Assembly (NCBI GenBank): GCA_050300875.1
Contig: JBNKYL010000111.1
Location: forward strand, 1-7,026
DNA from: CBDCFL01 sp050300875
Lineage (GTDB): Bacteria; Pseudomonadota; Alphaproteobacteria; Rhodobacterales; Rhodobacteraceae
Length of the DNA: 7,026 nucleotides
Reading direction: 5' to 3'
Shown: positions 1 through 5,073 of the stretch, in pieces
How positions within the stretch are numbered: position 1 is the first letter of the stretch
Layout: every line of letters begins with the position of its first letter
Notes under the pieces: generated by a model
What the model was told of the DNA's origin: nothing
The model's input: only the letters and a program-made list of their open reading frames with translations
Database searches by the model: none
Translations under genes and position numbers: made by a program

Positions 1-164
1 ATAGCCGTGACGAGGCCAACGCGCGACTGGCGGACAATAACGGCATGATCGCCAGTTTCAGCCGGGCACTGGCGGAAGGGCTGAGCGCCACGCAATCGGA
101 TGCCGAGTTCGATGCGGCTTTGGCGGCGACGATCGACGAGATCTACGCCGCTTCGATCACCTAG
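1..164 (+). CDS. Class I fructose-bisphosphate aldolase, C-terminal end (partial)
   Basis: This reading frame is open from the window's left edge (first full codon at position 3) to a TAG at 162-164 and gives the last 53 residues of a protein. The tail, beginning SRDEANARLADNNGMIASFS, matches what I recall of the C-terminus of the bacterial class I (Schiff-base) fructose-bisphosphate aldolases of Rhodobacteraceae, where a GGYSREEANARLA-type segment is followed by ASFSRALTEGL. These enzymes cleave fructose 1,6-bisphosphate to dihydroxyacetone phosphate and glyceraldehyde 3-phosphate in the cytoplasm. The catalytic lysine lies upstream of the window, so activity cannot be judged here. The gene converges on hisE and their 3' ends overlap by 8 bases. 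The assignment rests on remembered family similarity over a short tail; the reading frame itself is secure. Confidence 0.8.
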   Translation, partial: SRDEANARLADNNGMIASFSRALAEGLSATQSDAEFDAALAATIDEIYAASIT

Positions 165-465
165 ACGCTTTTTCGGCGATACCGGACTGGCCCGAACGGC
201 GGGCCAGTTCCGACTGGATATCGTCCAGCGTCACGTCGCGCGCCGCGCACATGACCAGCAGGTGATAGATCACGTCGGCGGCTTCGTCGGTCAGCCGGGC
301 ACGGTCGCCCTTGACGGCCTCGATGATCGCTTCGACCGCTTCCTCACCAAATTTTTCTGCGGCCTTTTCAGGTCCTTGCGCCAACAACTTCGCTGTCCAG
401 GATGCGTCCGGATCGGCATCCTTTCGGGCGGCGATGGTGGCGGCGAGCTTTTCGATTTCGCTCAT
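157..465 (-). CDS. hisE: Phosphoribosyl-ATP pyrophosphatase HisE
   Basis: A 102-residue protein of the all-alpha NTP pyrophosphohydrolase (MazG-like) type. It hydrolyses N1-(5-phosphoribosyl)-ATP to phosphoribosyl-AMP and pyrophosphate, the second step of histidine synthesis. The expected acidic metal site is visible: EExxE at E41, E42 and E45, and ExxD at E61 and D64, within helices that read FGEEAVEAIIEA and DEAADVIYHLL. The length is normal for a stand-alone HisE; as in most alphaproteobacteria there is no HisI cyclohydrolase domain fused to it. The ATG at 463-465 overlaps the hisF stop in an ATGA, and GAGG (471-474 on the opposite strand) lies 5 bases before it, so translation is probably coupled to hisF. 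It is the last gene of the hisF-hisE unit and runs tail-to-tail into the aldolase gene. Confidence 0.96.
   Translation of the reverse strand: MSEIEKLAATIAARKDADPDASWTAKLLAQGPEKAAEKFGEEAVEAIIEAVKGDRARLTDEAADVIYHLLVMCAARDVTLDDIQSELARRSGQSGIAEKASR
184..210. repeat. Inverted repeat (hairpin) inside the 3' end of hisE
   Basis: ACTGGCCCG (186-194) and CGGGCCAGT (200-208) form a perfect 9-base-pair stem around a 5-base loop, extended by a G-T wobble and a G-C pair to 184/210. It lies about 20 bases beyond the aldolase stop and within hisE codons near the C-terminus. No T-run follows on either strand, so it does not look like a standard Rho-independent terminator. It could stabilise the 3' end of the aldolase mRNA, or simply reflect the encoded Arg/Ser/Gly/Gln codons. 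Confidence 0.5.
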
Positions 466-1223
466 GTCATCCTCATCGGGATACCGGCGGCCTGCATGTG
501 CGACTTGGCTTCGCCAATCGTGTAGGTGCCGAAATGGAAGATCGAGGCCGCCAGCACCGCGCTGGCATGGCCTTCGGTGACGCCTTCGACCAGGTGGTCG
601 AGCGTGCCGACCCCGCCGGAAGCGATCACCGGAACATGCACAGCATCGGCAATGGCGCGGGTGAGCGGCAGGTTGTAACCCGCCTTGGTGCCGTCTCGAT
701 CCATCGAGGTCAGAAGGATCTCGCCCGCGCCCTTTTCGACGACGGTATTGGCGAATTCCACGGCGTCGATGCCAGTCGGACGGCGACCGCCATGGGTGAA
801 GATCTCCCACCGGCCGGGTTCGACGGTCTTGGCGTCGATGGCCACCACAATGCATTGCGACCCGAAACGGTCGGCTGCCTCGGCCACCACGTCGGGGTTG
901 GCGACGGCGGCGGAATTGAAGCTGACCTTGTCGGCGCCCGCCAGCAACAAGGCGCGCACATCTTCATGGGTGCGGACACCGCCGCCAATGGTCAACGGCA
1001 TGAAGCATTGTTCTGCGGTGCGGGTGGCCAGATCATACATCGTGCCGCGATTTTCATGCGTCGCGTTGATGTCGAGAAAACACAGCTCGTCCGCGCCGGC
1101 ATCGTTATAGGCCTTGGCGGCCTCGACCGGGTCGCCTGCGTCGATCAGGTCGACGAAGTTGACGCCTTTGACGACGCGGCCCTCTTTCACATCGAGGCAG
1201 GGGATGATGCGGGTTTTCAGCAT
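462..1223 (-). CDS. hisF: Imidazole glycerol phosphate synthase cyclase subunit HisF
   Basis: A 253-residue (beta/alpha)8 barrel of exactly the usual length. With the glutaminase HisH it uses ammonia to turn PRFAR into imidazole glycerol phosphate and AICAR, the latter linking to purine synthesis. Both catalytic aspartates are where the family has them: D11 in IIPCLDVKEG and D130 in VVAIDAK. The phosphate-binding loops GGGVR (about 80-84 from the TIGGGVRTHED segment) and ASGGVG (201-206) are intact. The start MLKTRIIPCLD at 1221-1223 is fixed by homology; the same frame stays open far upstream but that part is antisense to the dehydrogenase gene and should be excluded. No Shine-Dalgarno sequence precedes the ATG, and a promoter-like pair lies immediately upstream (1230-1258), so the mRNA may be leaderless. 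Its stop overlaps the hisE start by 4 bases. Confidence 0.97.
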   Translation of the reverse strand: MLKTRIIPCLDVKEGRVVKGVNFVDLIDAGDPVEAAKAYNDAGADELCFLDINATHENRGTMYDLATRTAEQCFMPLTIGGGVRTHEDVRALLLAGADKVSFNSAAVANPDVVAEAADRFGSQCIVVAIDAKTVEPGRWEIFTHGGRRPTGIDAVEFANTVVEKGAGEILLTSMDRDGTKAGYNLPLTRAIADAVHVPVIASGGVGTLDHLVEGVTEGHASAVLAASIFHFGTYTIGEAKSHMQAAGIPMRMT

Positions 1224-1229
1224 GGGGGC

Positions 1230-1258
1230 TGAATAGGTCGGGATCAGGGGCAGGGCAA
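1230..1258 (-). promoter_or_regulatory. Predicted hisF-hisE promoter giving a leaderless mRNA
   Basis: Read on the minus strand, TTGCCC (1258-1253) is separated by exactly 17 bases from TATTCA (1235-1230), matching sigma-70 -35 and -10 boxes at 4 of 6 and 4 of 6 positions. Six bases then separate the -10 box from the hisF ATG, so the expected transcription start falls on the A of the start codon at 1223. The absence of any Shine-Dalgarno sequence in this gap fits leaderless translation. This is inferred from spacing and consensus only. Confidence 0.5.
1246..1255 (-). repeat. Shared his-upstream 10-mer, copy before hisF
   Basis: AGGGGCAGGG on the + strand (CCCTGCCCCT read towards hisF), 22 bases upstream of the hisF start. 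The same 10-mer occurs upstream of hisA and hisB in the same orientation. This copy and the hisB copy agree over 14 bases, AGGGGCAGGGCAAG. Here it spans the end of the predicted -35 box and the spacer. A protein-binding role is conjecture. Confidence 0.4.
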
Positions 1259-1319
1259 GCGAGATTGCGGGGGACGGGGGGATGTGGCAGGTAGACCGGA
1301 ATTTTCGGGGATGCACTAA

Positions 1320-2078
1320 ATGACCGATCAATTTGCCAGATATCCGAGCCTGAAGGGCAAGAGCGTCTTCGTCACCGGCGGCGGGTCCGGGATCGGGGCG
1401 GAAATTGTCAGGGCCTTTGCCGCGCAGGGCGCGCGGGTCGGGTTTGTCGACTTCAATGCTGAAGTCAGCGAGGCACTGGTGGCGGCGACCGAGGGCGACG
1501 TGGTGTTCGCGCAATGCGATCTGCGCCAGATTGATCAGTTGCGGTCGGCATTCGATACGCTGGCAGGCCAGATTGGCGGGCCGGATGTGCTTGTCAACAA
1601 CGCGGCACGCGACGACCGGCATGACTGGCGCGAGGTGACGCCGGAATACTGGGACGAACGGCAGGCCACCAACCTGCGACACCAGTTCTTTGCCATTCAG
1701 GCGGCGGCACCTGCGATGATCGAAAAGGGCGCGGGGTCGATCATCAATATGGGGTCGAACAGCTGGTGGGAATCGGCCGGTGGTTTTCCGGCCTACACCA
1801 CGGCCAAGGCGGCCGTGCATGGGCTTACGCGCGGGATGGCGCGTGATCTGGGCCCACACAATATCCGGGTGAACGCTGTCGTGCCGGGCTGGATCATGAC
1901 CGAGCGGCAGAAAGAGCTGTGGGTGACCGAAGAAAAGCTGGCCGCCCATCTGGCCAATCAATGCCTGCCCACGCCGATCGACCCGGTCTATGTGGCGCGC
2001 ATGGTGTTGTTCCTGGCCTCCGATGATGCCGCGATGTGCACGGCGCAGAACTTCTTTGTCGAAGGCGGGTCGGTTTAG
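1320..2078 (+). CDS. Short-chain dehydrogenase/reductase, D-xylose/aldose 1-dehydrogenase-like
   Basis: A complete 252-residue classical SDR. The Rossmann cofactor motif TGGGSGIG is at 19-26. Acidic D44 at the end of beta-2 suggests NAD rather than NADP. NNAA is at 93-96, the catalytic asparagine is N118, and the triad is S146, Y159 and K163 with the standard 13-residue Ser-Tyr spacing. The segments YPSLKGK, NNA-x-DDRH, YWDER, NLRH, VVPG-x-x-x-T-x-RQ and QCL recall the D-xylose 1-dehydrogenase XylB of Caulobacter, so oxidation of an aldose to its lactone is a reasonable guess; the true sugar cannot be read from sequence. An in-frame TAA immediately before the ATG fixes the start, and the preceding GGGGA (1307-1311) is a weak ribosome site. 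It is divergent from hisF and its stop overlaps the hisA stop by 4 bases. No sugar transporter or lactonase lies alongside. Confidence 0.9.
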   Translation: MTDQFARYPSLKGKSVFVTGGGSGIGAEIVRAFAAQGARVGFVDFNAEVSEALVAATEGDVVFAQCDLRQIDQLRSAFDTLAGQIGGPDVLVNNAARDDRHDWREVTPEYWDERQATNLRHQFFAIQAAAPAMIEKGAGSIINMGSNSWWESAGGFPAYTTAKAAVHGLTRGMARDLGPHNIRVNAVVPGWIMTERQKELWVTEEKLAAHLANQCLPTPIDPVYVARMVLFLASDDAAMCTAQNFFVEGGSV

Positions 2079-2797
2079 GACTTCAAGAGCGCGATCGCTT
2101 CGGCCAGTTCAATCGCCCCGTCATAGAGCGCACGCCCCGAAATGGCCCCGTCCAGCGGTGCACCGCAGGATTTCAGTGCGCGGAGGTCATCCAAGGACGA
2201 CACGCCCCCCGAGGCAATGACCGGGATCGACACGGCATTGGCAAGTGCGGCGGTAGCCTCGACATTTGGACCAGCCATAGCCCCATCTCGATTGATGTCG
2301 GTGTAGATGATCGCGGCCACGCCGGCATCTTCGAAGGATCGGGCCAGATCGGTGACCTCGACATCGGTTTCTTCGGCCCAACCCTTGGTGGCCACCTTGC
2401 CGCCGCGTGCGTCGATGCCGACGGCGACTTGTCCGGGGAAGGCGCGGGCAGCTTGCCGCACGAGGTCGGGGTTTTCCACAGCCACGGTGCCCAGGATGAC
2501 CCGGGCCAGACCCTTTGACAGCCATGTTTCGATGGTCGCCATGTCGCGGATGCCGCCACCCAGTTGGGCCGGCACGGTGATGGCGGCAAGGATCGCCTCG
2601 ACCGCATTGGCATTAACGGGTTCACCGGCGAAGGCGCCGTTCAGGTCAACGAGGTGGATCCATTCGCAGCCTGCGTCCTGAAAGGCGCGGGCCTGGGCTG
2701 CGGGGTTGTCGTTGAAGACCGTGGCCTTGTCCATTTCGCCCTTGAGCAGACGCACGCATTGGCCGTCTTTCAGGTCGATTGCCGGGTAAAGGATCAT
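2075..2797 (-). CDS. hisA: ProFAR isomerase HisA
   Basis: A 240-residue (beta/alpha)8 barrel of standard length: 1-(5-phosphoribosyl)-5-[(5-phosphoribosylamino)methylideneamino]imidazole-4-carboxamide isomerase. It performs the Amadori rearrangement of ProFAR to PRFAR, the substrate of HisHF. The acid/base aspartates are present at D8 (MILYPAIDLKDG) and D129 (VGIDARGG), with T166 in the YTDINRDG segment. The phosphate loops LGGGIR (79-84) and ASGGVS (195-200) are intact. The start at 2795-2797 is chosen because homology begins at MILYPAIDL and AAGGG (2805-2809) lies 7 bases ahead; the frame is open 13 codons further upstream, but that part is unlikely to be translated. hisA is a stand-alone gene here, cut off from its pathway partners by + strand genes on both sides. 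Confidence 0.97.
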   Translation of the reverse strand: MILYPAIDLKDGQCVRLLKGEMDKATVFNDNPAAQARAFQDAGCEWIHLVDLNGAFAGEPVNANAVEAILAAITVPAQLGGGIRDMATIETWLSKGLARVILGTVAVENPDLVRQAARAFPGQVAVGIDARGGKVATKGWAEETDVEVTDLARSFEDAGVAAIIYTDINRDGAMAGPNVEATAALANAVSIPVIASGGVSSLDDLRALKSCGAPLDGAISGRALYDGAIELAEAIALLKS

Positions 2798-2816
2798 CTG
2801 TTCGCCCTTGTCGCAA

Positions 2817-2852
2817 CATTTGCGCGCCTTTTGCATGGGCGGCGCACAAATG
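2817..2852 (-). promoter_or_regulatory. 12-base dyad in front of hisA (operator or leader hairpin candidate)
   Basis: CATTTGCGCGCC (2817-2828) and GGCGCACAAATG (2841-2852) are inverted repeats matching at 11 of 12 positions, with a 12-base spacer. In RNA read towards hisA the single mismatch becomes a G-U pair, so the hisA leader could fold a 12-pair stem ending about 7 bases before the ribosome site at 2805-2809. As DNA, the two half-sites are 24 bases apart centre to centre, and they overlap a weak promoter-like pair for hisA (TTGGCA at 2856-2851, 17 bases, CAAAAG at 2833-2828). Either a repressor site or an RNA structure is possible; the sequence does not decide between them. Confidence 0.5.
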
Positions 2853-2855
2853 CCA

Positions 2856-2865
2856 AGGGGCAGGG
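2856..2865 (-). repeat. Shared his-upstream 10-mer, copy before hisA
   Basis: AGGGGCAGGG on the + strand, 58 bases upstream of the hisA start and in the same orientation relative to the gene as the copies before hisF and hisB. It overlaps by one base the possible -35 box of hisA and adjoins the dyad at 2817-2852. Agreement with the other two copies stops after the 10-mer on the side away from the gene. Confidence 0.35.
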
Positions 2866-2920
2866 GGATGCCACGTCACGCTTGCCAGAAGGGGTGGCTT
2901 TGCGGAAGATCGCCGGCAAA

Positions 2921-2927
2921 GAGGAGG
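2921..2927 (+). promoter_or_regulatory. Strong ribosome binding site of the first DUF2147 gene
   Basis: GAGGAGG is the best Shine-Dalgarno match in the window, 6 bases before the ATG at 2934. It decides against more upstream in-frame starts from 2808 onwards. A small inverted repeat, CTTTGC (2898-2903) and GCAAAG (2916-2921), ends on its first base. Confidence 0.8.
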
Positions 2928-2933
2928 ACCCCG

Positions 2934-3329
2934 ATGAAGAAGACACTTCTGGCCGCTGCGGCGACCGTTCTGGCGCTGTCAGGCGCGGCGCTGGCCGACC
3001 CCCTGGAAGGGATCTGGCAGACGGCCAAGGATGATAACGGCAATTTCGGTCATATCGAGGTTTCGGCCTGCGGCGACCGGTTCTGCGGCGTGCTGGTCCG
3101 TAGTTTCGGGCCTGACGGGAAGCCGATTGAGTCCGCGAATACCGGCAAGCGGATCATCTGGGACATGGCCGCGCAGGGCGATGGCACCTATGCCAAGGGC
3201 AAGGTCTGGTCACCGGATCGCGACAAGACCTACAATTCGCGCATGGTTCTGTCGGGTGACAGCGTGACGGTAAAGGGCTGCGTTCTGGGCATCTGCCGGG
3301 ATGGCGGGACCTGGGCTCGGGTGAACTAG
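2934..3329 (+). CDS. DUF2147 secreted protein, first tandem copy
   Basis: A 131-residue protein with a clear Sec signal peptide: basic MKK, a hydrophobic Ala/Leu core, and AxA-type cleavage expected after A21 (ALA|DP). The mature part of about 110 residues reads as the DUF2147 family: GIWQT near 26-30, HIEVSACGDRFCG at 40-52, NTGK near 69-72 followed by IIWDM, a PDRDKTYN segment near 94-101, and a KGCVLGICRDG end. Four cysteines (C46, C51, C116, C121) sit in two close pairs and probably form disulphides in the periplasm. The family has no biochemical function known to me; it is expected to be a small periplasmic beta-barrel-like protein. The start is set by the GAGGAGG site and the signal peptide. 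It is divergent from hisA and is followed 78 bases later by a paralogue. Confidence 0.9.
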   Translation: MKKTLLAAAATVLALSGAALADPLEGIWQTAKDDNGNFGHIEVSACGDRFCGVLVRSFGPDGKPIESANTGKRIIWDMAAQGDGTYAKGKVWSPDRDKTYNSRMVLSGDSVTVKGCVLGICRDGGTWARVN

Positions 3330-3369
3330 GGACGCGCTTGAATTTCCACTGGCCTTAGGTGATTCTGGC

Positions 3370-3395
3370 CCGGCGCGGCGATGGTTCCGCGCCGG
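3370..3395 (+). promoter_or_regulatory. GC-rich hairpin covering the second DUF2147 ribosome site
   Basis: CCGGCGCGG (3370-3378) and CCGCGCCGG (3387-3395) form a perfect 9-base-pair all G/C stem with an 8-base loop. The right arm takes up the two G residues at 3394-3395 that begin the GGAG Shine-Dalgarno sequence (3394-3397) of the next gene. It could hold back translation of the second copy or stabilise the 3' end of the first. With no T-run after it, a Rho-independent terminator is unlikely. Confidence 0.55.
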
Positions 3396-3407
3396 AGATT
3401 CGCGGCA

Positions 3408-3806
3408 ATGTCCGTTCGGACGGCATTTTCTGCCCTGTTGTTCCTGACCATTTTCGGTGCGCCGGTCCTGGCGGCTGACCGTGCCGTCGGCTTGTGGCTG
3501 ACGGAACCGGACCGCAAGGATTTGGTATCGCATATCGATATCCGATATTGTGGTGCGTCCCTGTGCGGCTGGATGACGGCGGCTTTCGATGCAACCGGCG
3601 CCTTGGTTGTGACGAAGAATACCGGCAATCAGCTGTTCTGGGACATGATGCCGGACGGGCCCGGCCAATATTCGGGTGGCCGGGTGTTGTTGCCGCTCGT
3701 CAACATTGAGGCCGATGCCACGATGCTTTTGAAGGGCGACCTGCTGCTGGTGCGGGCGTGCAAGCTGGGTCAATGCGTGGCGCAGACCTGGACGCGGGTC
3801 AGATAG
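3408..3806 (+). CDS. DUF2147 secreted protein, second tandem copy
   Basis: A 132-residue paralogue of the preceding gene. The signal peptide (MSVRT, then the hydrophobic stretch AFSALLFLTIFGAPVLA) is expected to be cut after A22. The mature part keeps the family landmarks: GLW at 28-30, HIDIRYCG with C48 and C53, NTGN near 71-74 followed by WDM at 78-80, and a final pair C118 and C123 before QTWTRVR. It has lost the PDRDKTYN segment of the first copy, where it has LPLVNIEADA instead, so the two have diverged in function or partner. The start at 3408 is preferred because GGAG (3394-3397) lies 10 bases before it. An upstream in-frame ATG at 3381 would add nine residues, MVPRRRFAA, and lies in a hairpin loop. 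It converges on hisH with a 12-base gap. Confidence 0.85.
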   Translation: MSVRTAFSALLFLTIFGAPVLAADRAVGLWLTEPDRKDLVSHIDIRYCGASLCGWMTAAFDATGALVVTKNTGNQLFWDMMPDGPGQYSGGRVLLPLVNIEADATMLLKGDLLLVRACKLGQCVAQTWTRVR

Positions 3807-3818
3807 GGGGCGGCGCCG

Positions 3819-4457
3819 CTAGGGTTTCCAGGACAGGAAATTCGAGATCATGCGCAGACCGTTGGCTTGCGATTTTTCCGGGTGGAACTGCGTGCCGATC
3901 ATGTTGTTGCGCCCGATGATGGCAGTGATCTTCTGGCCGTAATCGACATGCGCAATCAGATGCGCCGGGTCATCCACTGCCATGTGGAAGGAATGCACGA
4001 AATAGGCGTGATCGCCGGTCTCTAACCCGTCCAGAACCGGGTGTGCATGATCGATCACCAAATCGTTCCAGCCCATATGCGGCACTTTCAGGTTCGGATC
4101 CGTTGGGTGGATGCGCTCCACGGTGCCGCCGATCCAATTGAACCCGTCGGTGGGTTCATATTCCAGCCCGCGCGTGGCCATCATCTGCATACCGATGCAG
4201 ATGCCGAAAAACGGCTTGGCGTCGCGGATCACGGCCTCTTCGATGGCTTCGAACAGGCCGGAATGGTCGAACAGCGCGCGTTTGCAGGCCGGGAAAGCCC
4301 CGTCGCCGGGCAGCACGACGCGGGTCGCCCGGCGCACGGCGTCAGGGTCATCAGTGACGATGACCGGGCCCGCGTCCGTTTCGGCGGCCATGCGTTGAAA
4401 CGCCTTTTCGGCCGAATGCAGGTTGCCGCTTTCGTAATCGACGATGACGGTGGTCAC
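3819..4457 (-). CDS. hisH: Imidazole glycerol phosphate synthase glutaminase subunit HisH
   Basis: A 212-residue class I glutamine amidotransferase. It releases ammonia from glutamine and passes it through the HisF barrel to make imidazole glycerol phosphate. The catalytic triad is C87 in GICIGMQ, H192 and E194 in FHPEKS; the oxyanion-strand motif is PGDGAF (50-55). The N-terminus TTVIVDYESGN is typical. The start is a GTG at 4455-4457: no ATG is available near the homologous N-terminus, and AAGGGGA (4467-4473 on the opposite strand) lies 9 bases ahead, inside the hisB end. Only one base separates it from the hisB stop, so the two are surely co-transcribed and probably translationally coupled. 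Its partner hisF is about 2.6 kb downstream in a separate unit. Confidence 0.96.
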   Translation of the reverse strand: MTTVIVDYESGNLHSAEKAFQRMAAETDAGPVIVTDDPDAVRRATRVVLPGDGAFPACKRALFDHSGLFEAIEEAVIRDAKPFFGICIGMQMMATRGLEYEPTDGFNWIGGTVERIHPTDPNLKVPHMGWNDLVIDHAHPVLDGLETGDHAYFVHSFHMAVDDPAHLIAHVDYGQKITAIIGRNNMIGTQFHPEKSQANGLRMISNFLSWKP

Positions 4458-4458
4458 G

Positions 4459-5046
4459 TCAGAGCGTCCCCTTGGTCGAGGGTACCTTGCCGCCCGCGCG
4501 CGGGTCTGCTTCGACCGCCATGCGCAGGGCACGGGCGACGGATTTGAACGCGGCTTCGGAGATGTGGTGGGAATTGAACCCGTGCAGACGGTCGATATGC
4601 AGGGTGATGCCGCCATGCGTGGCGAGCGCCTGGAAAAATTCACGCACCAGTTCGGTGTCGAAGGTCCCGATCTTGGGCGTCGGCATGTCGAGGTTGCAGA
4701 TCAGCCATGGACGCCCGGACAGGTCCAGCGCAGTGCGCACCTGCGCATCATCCATCGCAAGGTGGCATTCGCCGTAGCGGCGGATGCCGGCCTTGTCGCC
4801 GAGCGCTTCACGGATCGCCTGACCCAAAGCGATGCCGCAATCTTCGACGGTGTGGTGATCGTCGATATGCGTGTCACCCTTGCAGGTGATGTCCATGTCG
4901 ATCATCGAGTGTCGCGCCAACTGGTCGAGCATATGGTCGAAGAACCCAACGCCGGTGGCCATGTTGCGGGCCCCGGTACCATCCAGGTTCACGGCGACCG
5001 ATATTTCGGTTTCGGCGGTCTTTCTGCTGATCGTTGCCTTGCGCAT
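4459..5046 (-). CDS. hisB: Imidazoleglycerol-phosphate dehydratase HisB
   Basis: A 195-residue monofunctional enzyme that removes water from imidazole glycerol phosphate to give imidazole acetol phosphate. It has no histidinol-phosphatase domain, unlike the enterobacterial fusion. The two manganese-binding HHxxE motifs are present, H64 H65 E68 (DDHHTVED) and H160 H161 E164 (SHHISEAAFK), as is FFDHML (35-40). The start at 5044-5046 (MRKATISRKT) is set by homology and by AAGGAA (5055-5060 on the opposite strand) 8 bases ahead; an open extension of 39 codons upstream is not supported. It leads the hisB-hisH unit behind a good predicted promoter (5074-5102) and is divergent from the glycosyltransferase gene. 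Confidence 0.97.
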   Translation of the reverse strand: MRKATISRKTAETEISVAVNLDGTGARNMATGVGFFDHMLDQLARHSMIDMDITCKGDTHIDDHHTVEDCGIALGQAIREALGDKAGIRRYGECHLAMDDAQVRTALDLSGRPWLICNLDMPTPKIGTFDTELVREFFQALATHGGITLHIDRLHGFNSHHISEAAFKSVARALRMAVEADPRAGGKVPSTKGTL

Positions 5047-5073
5047 CGGCGAACTTCCTTTATTGCACGCGTC

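Noticed and set aside
402..1232. 276-codon open frame on + opposite hisF
   Set aside because: Antisense shadow of hisF with no recognisable domain; the minus strand has all catalytic residues of HisF.
1224..1961. 246-codon open extension of hisF upstream, antisense to the dehydrogenase
   Set aside because: HisF is complete from MLKTRIIPCLD; the extension has Pro/Arg/His-rich low-information composition and mirrors a well-supported SDR gene. Long antisense frames are common in high-G+C DNA.
2882..2910. Promoter for the first DUF2147 gene (TTGCCA, 17 bases, GAAGAT)
   Set aside because: The -10 box matches only 3 of 6 consensus positions, too weak to list as a feature.
2808..2933. 42-residue N-terminal extension of the first DUF2147 protein
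   Set aside because: It would bury the signal peptide, and the strong GAGGAGG sits directly before the internal ATG at 2934.
3381..3407. Earlier ATG for the second DUF2147 gene
   Set aside because: It has no ribosome site and lies in a hairpin loop; the ATG at 3408 has GGAG at a proper distance and gives a normal signal peptide.
3810..3819. GCGGCGCCGC palindrome between the second DUF2147 gene and hisH as a terminator
   Set aside because: It has no loop and no T-run; a 10-base G/C palindrome is easily expected in DNA of this composition.
4041..4547. 168-codon frame on + opposite hisH/hisB
   Set aside because: Shadow of two well-supported his genes; no domain or ribosome site of its own.
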